DNA from: Branchinecta lynchi
Taxonomy: Eukaryota; Arthropoda; Branchiopoda; Anostraca; Branchinectidae
Assembly: GCA_023053575.1 (NCBI GenBank)
Contig: JAKZAP010000018.1
Location: forward strand, 21,710,458-21,774,457
Direction: 5' to 3'
Length of the DNA stretch: 64,000 nucleotides
Shown: piece after piece, positions 12,781-23,177 of the stretch
How positions within the stretch are numbered: the first letter of the stretch is position 1
How the letters are laid out: every line of letters begins with the position of its first letter
Notes under the pieces: model-generated
Seen by the model: only the letters and a program-made list of their open reading frames with translations
Told to the model about the DNA's origin: nothing
Database searches by the model: none
Program-made: the position numbers and the translations under genes

Positions 12781-13892
12781 AGTTTCCTCGTTTATATAGA
12801 AAGACGACGTCAAGAACAGTTTCAAGAGACCACAAACAAACGGCAATATGGGTGCCAAAAGCTCTCTGTAAGAACAGCCGTGGATCATTTTTGGGAGTTT
12901 GGTATGGTTCACGATTCCAGTTAAGCAAATGGGCCCTTCCTTTTGGACGGTTTGTAATTTCGAAAGACAAAGGTGGGCAGACGGTCGTTCATTCGGAGAA
13001 TGGCAGGGTTAAGGGAAAGTCTGCCGTGGCAGAACGTGGTTGTCCCAGCGATTGAATGTAAGTACTGTAAACACTTTGCGTGGTGAATTATCAGTTGTAT
13101 TCAACGACTTGGGAGTCACGAGCGATTGTATTTGTCAGTTAAGATGCGGGAATCCAGTTTCTTTTTATGAGGTACGAAACTACGCAAAATCATTGACGTT
13201 TCAGCAGAAAAATTGTTTTTTGTCAGTAAAAGAAGCAGTCCCCTTATCGCTGGCAAAATTTACATGCATTGCACAACCCTGAAACGATTTGCAGAAAAGG
13301 AACAAAATATTTCGAAACAGTTCACATTTTGAAACCAAGTTCTCTATTTGGTATAGTTTTTTATTGTTTCGCGGTTGTTTGACATACAGAGGATCCCAAT
13401 GGCGGGTGTCCGGAAGTTTTCATAGAGCGTTTTGGTATTTCAATAGTACGAAGGGAAAACCACGAACATTTTAAGTCAGGTTTTTGGCCATAAAGAAAAA
13501 ACAAAAAATTCAGATTCATGGCCTTGGCTTGCTTTGGTGTCATGCTTGGCCCGTGTCAGTGCTAGACCATAACATGAAATTTTGCCGTTCGAATGACGAA
13601 TTTTCGGCCCACATAAATTATTTTGTTCCCCAAGATAAGAGGTGGAGAAAATTCAGGGAAAACCTATACACTGATGACGCCCCGATTGGCACTGAAAAAA
13701 CTGTTGTCTGACATAGACGTGTATGACGGGGTAACGCCTCACGCGCTTTGAGCATGGGCAACAATCAAAATGAGTATATCAGACGATGCAGTAGTTCAAG
13801 CTTGTATGGGATGGAAATCGAACGGCATGGCTGAAAGATATACAGGCACGGAGAGGCTTACCAGCCTGTCCATTTTTCGGCGAAATGGGCTG
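12781..13892 (+). pseudogene. Tyrosine recombinase remnant, old PAT element
   Basis: Follows CCATTTCTCTTTTTAG and opens in phase 0 as SFLVYIERRRQEQFQ, aligning codon for codon with DRLGRIEQRRLQLQ of the intact recombinase. Later blocks match too: STVNTLRGELSVVFNDLGVT, CGNPVSFYEV and the C-terminal GWKSNGMAERYTGTERL, which carries the catalytic Tyr. Broken by stops and shifts. Confidence 0.78.
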
Positions 13893-14119
13893 AGATAAGC
13901 GCGGTTCTCACCTTTACGGCCACACAATACCCGTCCGCCCTGACATTTGCGTACCCATTTCAAGTGAACAAAGGGAAATTTGGCAACCGGAGCAGTGTCA
14001 AGTTCAGAATTTACACATTATTATATGAAATAATAACTTAACGGTATATCGCGTTATTCCATTTGGGATTGGATTTGGGTTTGGAGGAATGGTGAGAAAA
14101 GGGGAAAGAGTAGGTGGTT

Positions 14120-14189
14120 GCGGGCTCTACGCTCCGATACTTGACAACCAAGGACGGGTTCATGCGGTTTGGATTTGGAATATATTACT
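14120..14189 (+). repeat. B1 split direct repeat, old PAT element
   Basis: Seventy bases starting GCGGGCTCTACGCTCCG and ending ATATATTACT; a near-identical copy (about four mismatches) is B2 at 14424-14493. B1 abuts A2 directly. Confidence 0.87.
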
Positions 14190-14250
14190 ATTCCGAACCC
14201 GAAGCGCAACCCGGACTAGGTTAGTCGCTTCCCGAATCTCAGCCGGGCTG
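14190..14250 (+). repeat. A2 split direct repeat, old PAT element
   Basis: Identical to A1 (7693-7753) over 61 bases. In the right-contig copy about 30 bases are missing (27543-27575). Confidence 0.88.
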
Positions 14251-14366
14251 TGATGAGAGGTAGAGAGAAGAAAAAAAAAAAAAAAGGTGGGGGAGAAGAA
14301 AGATAAGTGATATTGAGAAAAGTGTTTATAAGTTTTGTGGTAAAATGAAGTGGAGAAGATTGGGAA

Positions 14367-14384
14367 AATATCCATCTTGGCGCA
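14367..14384. repeat. 18-nt inverted repeat, right half
   Basis: AATATCCATCTTGGCGCA, exact reverse complement of 7781-7798; lies between A2 and B2. Confidence 0.7.
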
Positions 14385-14423
14385 GACCATCCTGGTTAAA
14401 CCGGGTCCGCGTTTCGTTTAAAT

Positions 14424-14493
14424 GCGGGCTCTACCCTCCGATACTTAACAACCAAGGACGGGTTCATGCGGTTTGGATTCGTAATATATTACT
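14424..14493 (+). repeat. B2 split direct repeat, right end of old PAT element
   Basis: Matches B1 over 70 bases. Ends ATATATTACT; the element end shares the terminal TTACT with B2 of the young element. Confidence 0.87.
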
Positions 14494-15544
14494 AATAAAC
14501 CTATAAGACATTTAACTTTCCGTACGTAGAAATTCCGTAAATTTTCTAACTTGGTAAATATATTTGCGCCTAAGAAAGTGCCTTGGGTCGTAGCATAAAA
14601 AATCGAAATATTTCATTCAAATTTCAAGTTGTTGTGGTATTAACCATTAAATATATTAGCCGAAATTGAACTGGCATTTCTGAACATCTTTTTTTTTGTC
14701 AGAAGAAAAGATATCGCAATGGCTTCTGACCTGAATACGAAGACTATCCCTCGGATTGGCCGTCATAAAGGGTTTGTTTTTGTTGACGTAACAACAAAAG
14801 CAGTACAGTAGCCATTATATCTGACAGGTAGGCTACACACTCAGGATACTGCCAACCAAGTTAAAAATTATCAAAATACGGACGACACTAACCGACTGAG
14901 CGGAGGCGTCTAGATATAAAATTTTGCAACTTTGCAAAATGTGTAGAGTGCCTAAGAAAAGCTTTACGGCATGGCACGAAGATTCAAATAATTTCGGTCA
15001 AATCCAAAATACTTTCGGTCAAATCCAAAATACTAAGTTTATTGTTTATTATTTATGGAAATATTTTCTGTTCCGCTGTCGCCTTAGGCATTTAGCGGGT
15101 AACAAATGAAATAAACATATATTCAAATAAGCCGAATCTTTGTCTCTTTCTGAAAATTTTCATGGAATGATACGCATCAACCAAGCCTATTCACAAAAAA
15201 CATCCAATTTTGAAATGATACAGTATTTTACATATATATTATCTATATATATATATATATATAATGAACCAGAATAAAATAATATCTCTTCTCAAGCCAA
15301 GAAAACTGGATGCACTGTACACGGTGACGTCGTAACTCGCTCATTTTTCTTTCTTTCTTTATTTATTTTCATTAACACAACTTCTATTTATAACGACTTA
15401 AATGCTAAGATGTTTCAGTTACACCTGTTCGTCTGTTCCAAAATACATCCTACTCAATGGTTGTCCCTTCCCAAACATTGACACATCCCCTTTCTATTAA
15501 AATTATATATGGATTAATTAAACAGTGCGCTTGCTGATGCAGGG
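14494..15544. other. No gene seen between old PAT and non-LTR fragment
   Basis: AT-rich, with a direct repeat of TTTCGGTCAAATCCAAAATA near 14993 and 15012 and a TA microsatellite. Mirrored at 27817-28867. No coding supported. Confidence 0.5.
15243..15262. repeat. (TA)n microsatellite
   Basis: An uninterrupted TA run of about 20 bases. The right-contig copy is near 28567-28586. Confidence 0.85.
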
Positions 15545-16270
15545 GTAGGTTGTTTTATCCAGGGTAGTTGTTTCAATAAAATTAGTTATGCGGATGATTT
15601 GGTGGTGATGGCTACTACCATTCATGCCCTAAATGAGTTGATGAAAGTCTGTGATGTGTTTGCTTCGGCACATGATGTGATATTCATCACGCAAAAAACC
15701 CTTTGCATGGCATTCGTCCCACGTGGCCTGAAGCTGGTTCATCTTACCCGCGTTCTACTGTCTGACCAGACATTGAAATTCGTGGATACTTTTAAGTACC
15801 TTGGATATATTTTTACGCCAACTCCGAATGATGATCACCATGCTAATGCTTTAGCAAGGTCATTGATCGCTAGAGCGAATCTTCTTACTCGTAGGTTTGG
15901 GTCTTGCAATGCGTCTGTCAAGACGTTCCTTTTCAGAATGTTCTGTTCCCAACTATATTGATACTCTCTTGTGACTAACCAATCTCACAAGCGCGAAAAG
16001 ACCAATCGCGTCTTGTATAACAACTCTTTCCGGTGGTTACATGGGTTTAGATGGAACTTTAGTGCTTCAGGTATGTTTGTCCCTTCTCTCCCTGAAATCC
16101 GTCGTTCCTCCATTCTTTCTCTTCAGTTTCGAATTCTGGCGTCGAACAATCCTCTGCTGGTGATACTGTGTGGTCCGCAAATGCACGTGTCTCTGCGGCA
16201 AGCATGGGGAAAGAAATTTACTGTGGGTTTGACCCATCTTGATTCGAGTGGGTTGACCCAGCCTGATTGA
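15545..16270 (+). mobile_element. Non-LTR RT fragment with YADD, left copy
   Basis: Reads FNKISYADDLVVMATT, then KFVDTFKYLGYIFTP and a C-terminal part across a stop at 15959. YADD is the catalytic motif of non-LTR reverse transcriptases and KYLG follows at the usual distance. Both ends are truncated and there is an internal stop, so it is a dead fragment. Clade not resolved; jockey/CR1-like by general pattern. Confidence 0.75.
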
Positions 16271-16696
16271 GTACTTTGTTTGTTGTAGGCTTCGTGCTTT
16301 CAGCATATTTATTTTTTTAGTTTTCTTAGTGTCTACAAATGAGTTGTTATGTAGCAGCCCCAGTTTGCTATATTTTGAAATAAAAAAATTAAAAATAAAA
16401 TATCTAGGATTTCGCTCTCATCACAATAGTTTAAACAGAACTATTTCCCGGCGTTTTCCGACTGGGAAATATACTTCCGTCGCATACATTTCCGCATTCC
16501 TTGTTTCAACTCTTTCTAATTTCCAAGAAAAACCTTTTTTTTCTGAGAAACCACTTTCTTGGTATTCAACCAAGCACGGCTGAATCCCTGTATACACATG
16601 TGAGAATTAATGTTCGATTTACTGTTTTAGATAACAAAAAAATAAAAAAAATAAAAAGGGAGTCCACAGAAAATGTAAAACGATAGATACCAAACA

Positions 16697-17246
16697 ATAT
16701 TTGACGATGCAAAACAGATAAGTCAGCTACATTTTCTTAGAGCTATATTTTGGCCCTTCTTGGCAAGGGTCCTCTTCAGGCTCAAGCCACTCAAACTGGA
16801 AAGTTAACGTTTGGAAAAACAACTGAAGATTCTTCTTTGTCAAATACGATTTGCAGTCAGCTTGGACTGAAGAGATATTTATCACCAAAGTACGGAACTT
16901 TCAAATTGCCCATACATGCCGCCTACCAGTATCCATCTTACCTGGAAAGAAGAAGAAGAGACAGACGACTATAAAACCAAAATGCGGGAGAATCTCTACC
17001 CTTTCGACGACCCATTCGATCAGCAAAAACAGCAGCCCTGTCCAGAATGAAATCACAGCACCAACTTTAACTCCGACCCATTTTCAAAGAAGAATTCCAC
17101 AAAATCAGATATTTAAGGAAGAATCTTCAATTGTTTTTCCACACGTTCATTTTCCAGCTTGAACCTGAAGAGGACCCTTGCCAAAATGGCCGAAATGTAG
17201 CACTAATAAAATGTAGCTGACTTATCCGTTTTGCATCGTAAAATAT
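16697..17246. mobile_element. Inverted-repeat element (MITE-like), left copy
   Basis: The first and last ~90 bases are inverted copies. The left end reads ACGATGCAAAACAGATAAG then TCAGCTACATTTT and CTTGGCAAGGGTCCTCTTCAG. The right end is its reverse complement with a few changes. The middle has no transposase. It looks like a non-autonomous DNA transposon. A smaller relative with similar ends is at 18868-19041. Confidence 0.78.
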
Positions 17247-17697
17247 GATTCCAAGTTCAGAAAGGTATAACAGAAAAGACCTTGGTAGCTTATGTAATAA
17301 TTTTTTCTCCCTCTGTCTGCAACCTTTCCGGATTTACTTTGTATTCTGAGACAAAAAGATTTAAAAGGTATCAGTGCTTATTATATCAAATATTGTAAAT
17401 TTATCTTGTACCTTCCTCGAGGTTATAGGAATTACCGTGCAATGAACTGCCGCTTTTTGCCCTCTAACCCATGCTCAAAGTTATCTTCAATTGCCCAGGA
17501 CTTTCACGTTTCTGCCATTGGCCATTTCTCCGCATTCCATCTTGGAAGAATTTTTTGTAGAACCGACTATTCCCTTATTTTGTTAATGCTTAGTTTCTTA
17601 TCTTGTGCATTTACTACATTACTGAAACGTCAGTGTAGTTTTTCCTTTCCTTTGTCTTGTACGATTAGGTTTGAAGCCAAGCTGACCATTCATTACG

Positions 17698-18053
17698 AAA
17701 GAAATAGAAAACCGTGATTTTCGGGGTTTTTTCTTGATCAGCTAATATGATGATGTGCTATGATGATGTGCGAGGGATAAATATAAATTCGGATAGTGAC
17801 TAGTTAGTAACTAACTTAGTAACTAGACTAGTTAGTTACATCTCGTCTTATTGTCTGTTGGTTCCGCATCATTCTCCTGTTGTGATTGTGGTGGATTTTA
17901 TGATTTAGTTTTGTTTTGTTTTTCGCTGAGGACGGTTTGCCGAAAGTGCAACCGAAATATCCGAATTTTTATTTATCCCTCGCACATCATCATAGAAGGA
18001 TAATTAGCTGATAAAAAAAAAAACAACCGAAAATCACGGTTTTCTATTTCTTT
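17698..18053. mobile_element. Second inverted-repeat element, left copy
   Basis: Outer arms AAAGAAATAGAAAACCGTGA-TTTTCGG and its complement CCGAAAATCACGGTTTTCTA-TTTCTTT, continuing inward through ATCCCTCGCACATCATCAT and its partner (about 95 bases per arm). The centre has CTAGTTAGTAACTAACTTAG repeats. No coding capacity. It lies 130 bases from protease exon 5. A solitary arm fragment occurs at 38320-38346. Confidence 0.8.
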
Positions 18054-18182
18054 TGTCTTGTACTGCACTATTTCCCTCTTCTTCAGTGCGTAAATAAATT
18101 TCATCATCATTTTGAGCTGTGTTACACGACCCAAGTTCTTCTTGACTTCTTGAATGACAACATTATTTACACCAGAACTTAC

Positions 18183-18332
18183 CTGACATGTACCTTTTCC
18201 TCCTTGTTCTTCGCCGGCGCAAATATTAGTCGGACGCTTAGTTGTCTCGCCCAGAGCGATTGCACAGTCTTCGTCAGACCACACCACCAATGATACTTCG
18301 TTCAACACAGGAGATGCAGCTAGCCCTCCCTC
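18183..18332 (-). CDS. Serine protease exon 5, left-contig duplicate
   Basis: No base difference from 31506-31655 was noticed, and the splice sites are the same (CTTCCAG|GAGGGAGGG and TGTCAG|GTAAGT). It lies in the left arm of the 13.2-kb duplicated block and is contiguous with the intron leading to exon 6. If the duplication is a contig overlap, this is the same exon shown twice. If the duplication were real, a transcript using both would still be in frame (150 nt, phase 0) but would repeat 50 residues in the catalytic domain, which would probably not fold. Confidence 0.85.
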
Positions 18333-18867
18333 CTGGAAGAGCATAAGGCAAGTGCAGAAGGACAGTGCATTAAAAAGGGTAAAGGACGCAACAAAGAAGA
18401 AAGCTGCTCAAGAAGAAAACCCTGCCAGAGAAAGGAAGGCTGCACTGGGAGGAAAGCCTAATGTCTACTCGACTCATTAATTCCTGGTCTGGGAAAAGGC
18501 CCGGGTTGTCTCCTGGCGGAATGTCTAATAAAAATAAGTGTATGTTCTTTGTTTATCCAACGTGTTCTTTCCTTTCTTCCTTTTCATGAGTTCAAGGGTC
18601 AATTTAGATGTCGAGCACGAGTTTGGCCAGTGACTGAACATTTATAAAATAATGTTTTTTTCTTACCGGACACGAGGAAAATCTACAGAAAAGCCGTAAA
18701 AAGCTGTGAAAAGAGAAAGCTGTAAAGAGAGAGAAATGCTACAAAAACAAATTAGCCATGGACGGAAGAAGTTATACACTTTGCTCCCTAGCCTTATAGA
18801 AATTCAGGGGAGTGTCACATAAAACTAAATAAAAAAGCCCTCAAAGCCCGGTGCATGTATTATATTA

Positions 18868-19041
18868 ACGGATACGTCGGCTACAATGCTTTGGCAGTGG
18901 ATATTTCGGCCCTGCTTGGCAACCGAATATTGCAGTTTTTTCTTCCCCAACGTTGTCCCTGACGTTCGACAGCCTGACAATGACTCTAGCTAAGAAGGGC
19001 CGAAATATACACAGCTAATACATCGTAACTGACGTATTCGT
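18868..19041. mobile_element. Small inverted-repeat element, left copy
   Basis: Arms of about 50 bases: ACGGATACGTCGGCTACAAT at the left, matched by the reverse complement of the right end ATCGTAACTGACGTATTCGT. Both arms carry ATATTTCGGCCC(T)(T/G)CTT, as in the 16697-17246 element. Ends about 100 bases before A1 of the young PAT element. Confidence 0.7.
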
Positions 19042-19242
19042 GTTATGTATTGTTTGAGTAAGTGTTTCCCAGTCAGCTTGGGCTCAAGGAATGTCTTATG
19101 TTTTATTGTGTATGCTTTCTTATCCCGTCCCATATTCTATAACATTAGGCCGGACTCGGAGAGAGCGGACGGGGGTATACCTCTTCAGTCGGTGGTTGAA
19201 CGCCTTTGAGTTAAGGACTCGCGCGAATTTGTGACAACAAAA

Positions 19243-19542
19243 ATGGATGTGGGAAGAATTGTGTTAAAGATGATGGGGACTGATTTTGGAACAGGATTTG
19301 TGTATGAAGTTTTGCAAGGGACGTCAGTGGCTGACGTCCCAAGAAGTGAACTCTTGAATTTCATTACGTCCAAGCTGGACGTATCAGAAACCGATTTAGC
19401 GGTGCTGCTAAGGGAGGACCCTGTTTCCCCTAGTACGTTGGCCAAGTTGGCTAACGTAATCATCGCTTCGGCAGTCCCTTCACAGGCTGCTCCCGTGGCG
19501 GCACAGTCGGCGGCTGGGCTCGAGCCAGGCTACCGAGTCTGA
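19243..19542 (+). CDS. gag1-like ORF, young PAT element (left copy)
   Basis: Ninety-nine codons from the ATG of MDVGRIVLKMMG to the TGA after GLEPGYRV. Predicted small, soluble and helical (SELLNFITSKLDVSETDLAVLL, an LxxLL-rich segment), with an Ala/Pro-rich end. The old element keeps a remnant (MDIGRIL...), so it is a genuine part of this element lineage. Function is unknown; a gag or assembly role is inferred only from position. An earlier in-frame GTG exists four codons upstream. A GTAAAT donor-like site lies eight bases after the stop. Confidence 0.65.
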   Translation: MDVGRIVLKMMGTDFGTGFVYEVLQGTSVADVPRSELLNFITSKLDVSETDLAVLLREDPVSPSTLAKLANVIIASAVPSQAAPVAAQSAAGLEPGYRV

Positions 19543-19957
19543 CCAGGTAAATATGAATTTGTATGGCTAAACAGGTATCGTGACTTGATCCGTGTGTGGA
19601 GGAGGATAGTTAAAGTCGGTGAGCTAGGAAGGACATGGCAGTCTGCCTTTTTCTCGGATTTTGGTATGGTCCGTATTGAGACCGTGCTGTGATAAGCTAC
19701 CATAAGGGAGTTTGTGAGACCACGTGGTATATTATTTGAAGTAAAAGTAGATGAATGAAAAAAAAAAAAAAAAAAAATAAAAAAAAAAAAAAAAAAATAT
19801 AAGCAAAGAAGCTAAAAAAAAAAAAAAATATTTTTGGAAAATTAAGATTTATTTCTCATGATTTCATTTTGTTGAAAAATGATAAAAATATATTGACCTA
19901 GGTATAAGTTGTAGCGGAATGTTGGGAGTCATAAATTTCTGAAGGCGGAAAGTTAAT

Positions 19958-20098
19958 AGGCTGGAGGTTGCCGGAAAACCCGATTTGTTGGATTGAGCAG
20001 GCTGGAGGTTGCCGGAAAACCCGATTCGTTGAAGCGAATAGGCTGGAGGTTGCCGGAAAACCCGATTCGTTGGAGCGAATATGCTGGAGGTTGCCGTT
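19958..20098 (+). repeat. Tandem GGAGGTTGCCGGAAAACCCG motif array (left copy)
   Basis: Four units of about 45 bases, each GCTGGAGGTTGCCGGAAAAC-CCGATTYGTTG; the last is shortened. Each core can form a small GGTT...AACC hairpin. Lies between gag1 and gag2. Confidence 0.9.
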
Positions 20099-20153
20099 GC
20101 TTTCAGCGACGCGGCGGGGGTCTTGAGATCGTTTTTGACGCAAATCTTTTTAG

Positions 20154-20636
20154 ATGATTGATCGAATTGCAAGGCTAGAAAGCAAACTGGCCGCCGCCAG
20201 GAGACCGTCGGCAGAATTAAAAGCGGACCTGATTGCGGAGGCAAAGAAGCCGAGGGACGAGTTTCGGCAGCATAAGGTTGTAACCTTGGCTTCGGAGTTG
20301 GCTCAGGCGATCGAGAAAGAGGTAGGCGGCGAGGAGGCTGCAAAATTATTTGATTTCGCTGAGGCGGTGCGATCCGAGAAGGGGAGCCCGGGCCTTTCAT
20401 CCTTAGTGATCGATTTATACGGAAGTGCGGCGGATAAGGAGATTGTGAAGGCGCTGGAGAAGTGCAGGAAGCGGTCGGGGGGTGGCACGCCACCTCATTT
20501 TGGCAAAAGGCCCTACCGGCAGGCAGGTGCTTTGTCGTGTTTTCGGTGCGGGGAAACTGGACATTTTGCCCGTCAATGTACGGGCAACTCGGAAAGACCA
20601 TCGGTTAAGCCCCCGATGGCTGGGAGGAGAGATTGA
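20154..20636 (+). CDS. gag2 with zinc knuckle, young PAT element (left copy)
   Basis: 160 codons. The N-terminal half is charged and helical (ARLESKLAAARRPSAELKAD, probable coiled coil), followed by LASELAQAIEKE. The C-terminal knuckle CFRCGETGHFARQC matches CX2CX4HX4C, the nucleic-acid-binding motif of retroelement Gag proteins. The ATG follows CAAATCTTTTTAG directly, a good 3' splice site, and the old element opens at the same codon without an ATG. Differs from the right copy by Phe for Tyr near residue 67. The 245-codon proline-rich frame on the other strand is an antisense shadow. Confidence 0.85.
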   Translation: MIDRIARLESKLAAARRPSAELKADLIAEAKKPRDEFRQHKVVTLASELAQAIEKEVGGEEAAKLFDFAEAVRSEKGSPGLSSLVIDLYGSAADKEIVKALEKCRKRSGGGTPPHFGKRPYRQAGALSCFRCGETGHFARQCTGNSERPSVKPPMAGRRD

Positions 20637-20987
20637 AATTCCTAGTTGTTGTGTCTAATAGTTGACTAATAAATGTTATCTGATGTGAGATAAAAGTTTT
20701 GACAATTCTATCCCTTGTGGGTCGTCAAGCGAACGGTGTTAATTAATGTCAATGAACCAACATTTAAAGGTCCCTTTGGGTTTTCACTTTCTTTTCGGAC
20801 CGCAGCTGGCTACCCAGAAAGGGTATAGTTTGTTTGTTTATTTGAGTTCATTGGCTCGATCTTCGGAGCAAAGGGTGACCGCAGCTGGTTTCACAAAGGG
20901 GTATGGTTTGTTTGTTTGTTTTCAGGTTCGTTGGCCTCAGTGAGGGTGCAAAGGGTTAAAACTTTTACTAATTAGGGTATATTTTAG

Positions 20988-23105
20988 GGATTAGAATGCG
21001 GTTGGTGGGTGAATGCACTTCGAGGATTGCGTCATGAAGCAGTATGCCATAACAGAGATTTGACAGCGGAATGTTTTGAGGACCGTGATTCTTTTGATTT
21101 TGCATTACCAGAAAACTCTTCGGAATATTTTGTGGCGGGGAGGCTGAACGCCAGGCTCCAAGCCTGGGAAGCTTTGAGAGAAAAGTTGCCTGATAGTGAT
21201 GATTTCGATGAAGGACTCGTGTGGGTCAGAAGTGGTTTTAATTCACAGGAACATTTTCAGAATTTCAAGGGATCTTTTAAGGGTGTTTCGTACGACGGTG
21301 ATTTCCCACCCCCGCGAATTTTCAAAAATCATGATTCGCTAAAGAATCACTCCGATTTCGTTACAGAAACGCTTACTGAGCGAATTCGGAACGGTTCGAT
21401 ATCTGTGTGGGGTACCGTTGGGGAGGTACAGCCGCCAAGGGTGGTATTGCCTTTGGGCTTGGAACCCAAAAAGCCTCGTTTAGTCTTGGACGCGCGGTAC
21501 GTGAATTTGTGGACTAAAGAAAGGAAGTTTGCCCTTGAGGGATTGAGAGAAGTTCGCAAGATTGTGCGAGCTGGAGACTGGCTGGGCCTGTTGGAGGAGA
21601 AATCGGTATACGATCATGTCGCGTTGTCAAAAGAGTCTAGAGAATTCTTCGGGGTCATGTGGGACAATGTGTATTTCGTTTTCAACGTGTTACCATTTGG
21701 CTACGCTTTATCTGGATTCGCGTATCAGATGCTCGGTAACATGCCCGTGTATTTGCTTAGAACAATGCGGTTAAATATCGGACGGTATATTGACGATAGT
21801 CTCGTGTCGACGTCAGCAACGTCGTCGGCGTCTTCTCTCATAAAAAAGGCAGCGGCTGTCTACAGTATTTTGGGATATACGTGTTCGATAAAATCAGTTC
21901 TTGTGCCTACAAGGTGTTTGCGCTACCTCGGTATGGTCATTGATACGACTATACCTGCGTTTGTTATTCCATCTGACAAAGTAGAAAAAATGTTGTCGTT
22001 GGTAGAGCGCCTTCTCGCAGACAAGCATCGCACTGTCCCATTAAGAGAGATACAGAAGTTTTCGGGCTACGCGATTTCCTTGCAGCAGGCATTCCCACAT
22101 GCCAGGTTGTTCATTTCTCAATGTTCAAGGGCTATCGCTTCTTGTGGGGACGGTAATGTAAAACTGACCGACCCTTTACGCCAAGAACTCTGTTTTTGGC
22201 GTTTTGTTCGTGACGCGCCTAAGGTATTCCCTTGGGATAGTGAAAAGCACATACTGGTTAAAATGTTTACCGACGCATCGGGATTTTCGTGGGGAGGCCA
22301 TGTGGCGATGGCTGGGGTCGAACCATTCTATGTTCGCGACATCTGGAGTGTCGAGGAGCAGGATCTGGGAATTTGTGCTAAAGAAGCACTAGCCCTTAGA
22401 AATGTTCTAGAAGCTGTTGGGGAGAGGATCCGTAATTCTACAGTCAGAGTGCTTGTGGATAATCAGGCTTTGATAGTTAGATGGAATTCCGGAAAGGGAA
22501 TTTCTGAGGAAATGGAAAGGGCGGTAAAATCAATATTTTCATCTGCTGTTCGTTTTAATGTCCGGTTGAACTTAGAATTTGTCCGTTCGGGTGACAATGT
22601 AGCGGATTACCCGTCTCGCGTTATTGACCAAGCTGATGCTACCTTGTCCAGTCATGCGTGGCAAAAGGTCGAAAAGTGGTTCGGTGGGAAGGGTGGACAC
22701 ACCTTTGATTTGATGGCGTTGGATTCCAACGCTATGAAAAATGCGAGTGGAACAGTTTTGCCGCATTTTTCACCGTTTCCACTGCCGGGGTCTTCTGGAA
22801 ACGATTTCTTTGCTAGTAGTATCCCGGCAGGGAATAATTATGTGTTTCCACCGTTTGCAATGATCCCGTCAGTCATACAGCACTTGGAGAGTGGTGTAAA
22901 TAGTCCATATACTTTGGTGGTACCCCTTACGCCAAAAACGCCGTTTTGGTGGCCAACGGTTTGCAAACGTGCAATCAGTTGGCTTCGGTTAGGTTCGCGA
23001 GGAGAGATAGGCCCCCTTCTTTTCCCGTCAAAGTCGGGTTATGTTCCTAGAAAGTGGCCGTTTGATTTATACGCCGTTCGTATGTCTTGCTGGGGTAAAG
23101 TTTGA
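20988..23105 (+). CDS. RT/RNase H, young PAT element (left copy)
   Basis: An open frame of 705 codons beginning straight after GTATATTTTAG. There is no ATG near the start (a GTG lies at 21009), so expression by splicing or from a non-AUG codon is likely. Counting from the GTG: RLVLDARYVNL (157-167), LPFGYALSGF (228-237), catalytic YIDD (260-263); RNase H residues D422 (FTDASG), E459 (KEALAL), D484 (VDNQ), D533 (VADYPSR). The C-terminal domain has FDLMALDSNAM, VFPPFAMIPSV and FWWPT, as in DIRS/PAT polyproteins. The RT motif-A Asp appears to be Glu196 (LLEEKSVYDHV). Near the end Trp replaces the Leu of the right copy. Confidence 0.88.
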   Translation, partial: GLECGWWVNALRGLRHEAVCHNRDLTAECFEDRDSFDFALPENSSEYFVAGRLNARLQAWEALREKLPDSDDFDEGLVWVRSGFNSQEHFQNFKGSFKGVSYDGDFPPPRIFKNHDSLKNHSDFVTETLTERIRNGSISVWGTVGEVQPPRVVLPLGLEPKKPRLVLDARYVNLWTKERKFALEGLREVRKIVRAGDWLGLLEEKSVYDHVALSKESREFFGVMWDNVYFVFNVLPFGYALSGFAYQMLGNMPVYLLRTMRLNIGRYIDDSLVSTSATSSASSLIKKAAAVYSILGYTCSIKSVLVPTRCLRYLGMVIDTTIPAFVIPSDKVEKMLSLVERLLADKHRTVPLREIQKFSGYAISLQQAFPHARLFISQCSRAIASCGDGNVKLTDPLRQELCFWRFVRDAPKVFPWDSEKHILVKMFTDASGFSWGGHVAMAGVEPFYVRDIWSVEEQDLGICAKEALALRNVLEAVGERIRNSTVRVLVDNQALIVRWNSGKGISEEMERAVKSIFSSAVRFNVRLNLEFVRSGDNVADYPSRVIDQADATLSSHAWQKVEKWFGGKGGHTFDLMALDSNAMKNASGTVLPHFSPFPLPGSSGNDFFASSIPAGNNYVFPPFAMIPSVIQHLESGVNSPYTLVVPLTPKTPFWWPTVCKRAISWLRLGSRGEIGPLLFPSKSGYVPRKWPFDLYAVRMSCWGKV

Positions 23106-23177
23106 GTGTTGTTTGTTCCTGGCATGTAAATATATATATTTATTACCGATTTTCTATAATGTGATCTTTGGTTTTAG

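Larger units (their letters stand above)
7693..14493 (+). mobile_element. Old PAT-like (tyrosine recombinase) retroelement, decayed
   Basis: The ends are defined by split direct repeats: A1 7693-7753, B1 14120-14189, A2 14190-14250 (61 bases identical to A1), B2 14424-14493. Inside, in order: a gag1 remnant, a non-LTR fragment, an array of three roughly 360-bp units, a gag2 remnant, broken RT/RNase H and a broken tyrosine recombinase. Every coding part aligns with the young element at 32470-38122, but frames are destroyed by stops and shifts. It lies in intron 5 of the protease gene, on the opposite strand. Family assignment rests on the A1...B1A2...B2 order known for PAT/Ngaro-type elements. 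Confidence 0.82.

Noticed and set aside
12236..13055. Short frames with apparent coding signal (e.g. 12265-12567, 12540-12740)
   Set aside because: Not independent genes; they are shards of the old PAT RT/RNase H and recombinase and are annotated as such.
19540..20154. Spliced gag1-gag2 fusion
   Set aside because: The obvious GTAAAT donor lies after the gag1 stop codon and is out of phase with the acceptor, so a fusion is not supported as written.
19864..20601. 245-codon minus-strand frame, proline-rich (same at 33188-33925)
   Set aside because: Antisense to gag2 and the tandem motif array; repeats give NRVFRQPPA-type blocks; no domain.
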